64,000 nucleotides of DNA. Origin: Bacteroides intestinalis (GTDB lineage Bacteria; Bacteroidota; Bacteroidia; Bacteroidales; Bacteroidaceae). The notes under the pieces were generated by a model that was not told where the DNA came from, did not search any database, and worked only from the letters and a program-made list of their open reading frames with translations. Each line of letters starts with the position of its first letter. Positions within the stretch are counted from its first letter, which is position 1. The DNA lies in the NCBI RefSeq assembly GCF_003464595.1, contig NZ_QRZF01000017.1, positions 62,001 to 126,000 on the forward strand, in the 5' to 3' direction. This document shows positions 62,631 through 64,000 of the stretch, piece by piece. The position numbers were made by a program, and so were the translations under genes.

Positions 62631-62977
62631 TGATCAAACGATTTGCTTCACACTTTATTTTTCTGCCCGGACATGGTTATCTCAAACAATATGTGGTAGG
62701 GGCGGAAGAAGGACAAGTCGTGTCCGCCTTTCCCTTGACAGAGGAGATAGAAAGAGTGGAATGGTTTCCCGGAGTCATTGCTTTATTGAATAATGAAGAA
62801 GATATTTCCAAAGGGTACTCCGGTATATTTCAGAAAGCAAATGAAGTATTACAGGAACTTCCGGAAGTTTTCTGCCAAGAAACGTTTCCTTCCGGAATAA
62901 ATGCTTATCTACTTTATCCTTTCGATTTTACAACGATGCTGCCTGTCGACGGAACTCGGCACAGACTACTGCGGTAG
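62630..62977 (+). CDS. Hypothetical protein of the lspA-DUF4296 operon
   Basis: 115 aa, unknown family, no signal peptide. Starts at a TGATG overlap with the DUF4296 gene, so it is translationally coupled. Reads as a compact alpha/beta protein (FIFLPGHGYLKQYVVGAEEGQVVSAFPL...). The last 50 bases overlap the convergent methyltransferase gene. Confidence 0.7.
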   Translation: MIKRFASHFIFLPGHGYLKQYVVGAEEGQVVSAFPLTEEIERVEWFPGVIALLNNEEDISKGYSGIFQKANEVLQELPEVFCQETFPSGINAYLLYPFDFTTMLPVDGTRHRLLR

Positions 62978-63689
62978 CAATTGCCACATTCAGTGACTCG
63001 GACGTTTCCCTCTCTGCGGGATAATTGGGAATATAAAGTTTGCGGTTAATGAGTTGCTCCACTTCTTTCCCGATTCCGTTGCCTTCATTACCCATCACAA
63101 TCAATCCGTTGGATGATAATTTCTGTGTGTACATATTTTCTCCATCGAGGAAAGTGCCGTAAACTGGCATATCCTTCAGGCTTTGAATGAGGTCGGGCAG
63201 GGGAGTATAGTGCAGTTTCACACGGGCAATGCCTCCCATGGTGGCTTGAACCGTCTTTGGATTATATACATCTACGGTGTTCGGGGAACAGAAGATATGC
63301 TCTATACCAAACCAGTCTGCCAAGCGAATGATAGTGCCCAGATTTCCCGGATCTTGCACATCGTCCAGCGCCAGGCAGAGTGAATGGCTGATAACGGAAG
63401 CATCCGTTTCATATTCCGGCTGTTCGAATACGGCAAGTACTTGCTGGGGAGTTTTCAATAAGCTGGCACGGGAAAGGTCTTCATCAGACACTTCCGAAAC
63501 ATCTTCTACCGGAAGCTTGGAATGTTGCGATAACCATTCGGGCGTAGCTGCCAGAAAGCGGCAGGGAAAATGTCCTAACAAATCGCCTACCAGTTTAGGA
63601 CCCTCTGCCAGAAAGACTTTTTCTGTTTTACGATTCTTCTTCAGCTCCAACGAGTGGATATATTTGATGCGGTTTTTGCTCAGTGCCAT
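62928..63689 (-). CDS. TrmH/SpoU-family RNA 2'-O-methyltransferase
   Basis: A 253-aa SPOUT enzyme methylating rRNA or tRNA ribose. Family motifs 1-3 are visible: LDDVQDPGNLGTIIRLADWFG, VMGNEGNGIGKEV and IPNYPAERETSESLNVAIATAVVCAE. An N-terminal L30e-like substrate-binding part covers about 1-95. Target not predictable. Ends inside the tail of the convergent hypothetical gene. Confidence 0.93.
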   Translation of the reverse strand: MALSKNRIKYIHSLELKKNRKTEKVFLAEGPKLVGDLLGHFPCRFLAATPEWLSQHSKLPVEDVSEVSDEDLSRASLLKTPQQVLAVFEQPEYETDASVISHSLCLALDDVQDPGNLGTIIRLADWFGIEHIFCSPNTVDVYNPKTVQATMGGIARVKLHYTPLPDLIQSLKDMPVYGTFLDGENMYTQKLSSNGLIVMGNEGNGIGKEVEQLINRKLYIPNYPAERETSESLNVAIATAVVCAEFRRQAASL

Positions 63690-63794
63690 AGCTTAAATGT
63701 TATCGTTTGGCAAAAGTACGTGATTATTTCTATATAATCAAAAAACGGAACACACTTCATCCGGTTTTTTATTTCGGAAAAGAAAAAATAGATT

Positions 63795-63802
63795 TATATT
63801 TG
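63795..63802 (+). promoter_or_regulatory. -7 box of the BamA/TamA-family gene
   Basis: TATATTTG, 33 bases before ATG 63835. Confidence 0.5.
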
Positions 63803-63834
63803 TAGTCAATTATGCGCAATTTATTAATTCTGGT

Positions 63835-64000
63835 ATGAAGAAAGGCTTCCACTACGCACTACTTACTGCTGCCATACTTACATTAGCTTCCTGCTCGACC
63901 ACCAAATATGTGCCGGATGGTTCATACTTGCTGGATGAAGTGCGCATACATACTGATAATAAAAATGTGAAGCCTTCTAATTTGTCCATATATGTGCGGC
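63835..64000 (+). CDS. BamA/TamA-family outer-membrane protein, N-terminal part
   Basis: 55 codons to the window end. The lipobox LASC puts the lipid Cys at 20, followed by STTKYVPDGSYLLDEVRIHTDN, the start of a POTRA-type domain as in Bacteroidales surface-antigen/TamA-like proteins. The barrel would lie outside the window, so the assignment rests on the N-terminus. Confidence 0.7.
   Translation, partial: MKKGFHYALLTAAILTLASCSTTKYVPDGSYLLDEVRIHTDNKNVKPSNLSIYVR

Noticed and set aside
1..64000. CRISPR arrays, tRNA or rRNA genes
   Set aside because: No regularly spaced long repeats, tRNA-like cloverleaf ends or rRNA-like sequence were noticed by eye; a computed scan could still find a tRNA.

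Overview
This is a Bacteroides-type chromosome segment (order Bacteroidales). The evidence is the repeated TAnnTTTG -7 promoter box just upstream of genes, families typical of the group (DUF4248, DUF4296, DUF4476, DUF4396, six-bladed propeller lipoprotein, Oar-like TonB receptor), and a xylose operon led by a NUDIX-type regulator. The species cannot be fixed from sequence alone. No rRNA, tRNA or CRISPR array was seen.

Region 1 (1-12.5 kb) is an accessory island. It opens with the tail of a broken tyrosine recombinase and a gene-free stretch with palindromes and short repeats. A tightly packed minus-strand operon follows. In transcription order it encodes a SNF2-type helicase, a two-TM protein, a type III DNA methyltransferase (Mod), a type III restriction subunit (Res), an EVE/PUA-like protein, a zinc-ribbon protein and a RhuM-family protein. 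This looks like an expanded type III restriction-modification defence locus, and it starts behind a structured leader.

Region 2 (12.5-28.6 kb) holds mixed chromosomal genes: a GNAT enzyme, a DUF4248 orphan, a propeller lipoprotein, an ECF sigma factor with a small membrane protein, a CPBP protease, an exported flavodoxin plus flavin reductase, sugar O-acetyltransferase and acyltransferase, two AraC regulators, tag, an alpha/beta hydrolase, a WG-repeat protein, a GNAT gene broken by one amber codon, a Met-rich DUF4396 protein and fabD.

Region 3 (28.6-37.7 kb) is the xylose locus: NUDIX-like regulator, xylB, xylA and a sugar:proton symporter, followed by a convergent Oar-like TonB-dependent receptor.

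Region 4 (37.8-56.3 kb) has a GNAT-nitrilase fusion, a SIMPL protein and two back-to-back heavy-metal RND systems. The minus-strand system carries a CzcA-like DFG...DGS signature. The plus-strand system carries a CusA-like AIG...DDA signature, is visibly richer in G+C, and continues into a P1B-type ATPase. A deleted AraC gene lies between them, and a second, decayed DUF4248 module closes the region.

Region 5 (56.3-64 kb) is housekeeping: NAD(P)H oxidoreductase, ileS (eukaryote-like type with a swapped GIHH active-site signature), a zinc-less DksA-like protein, lspA, a DUF4296 lipoprotein, a TrmH-family methyltransferase and the start of a BamA/TamA-family outer-membrane protein.
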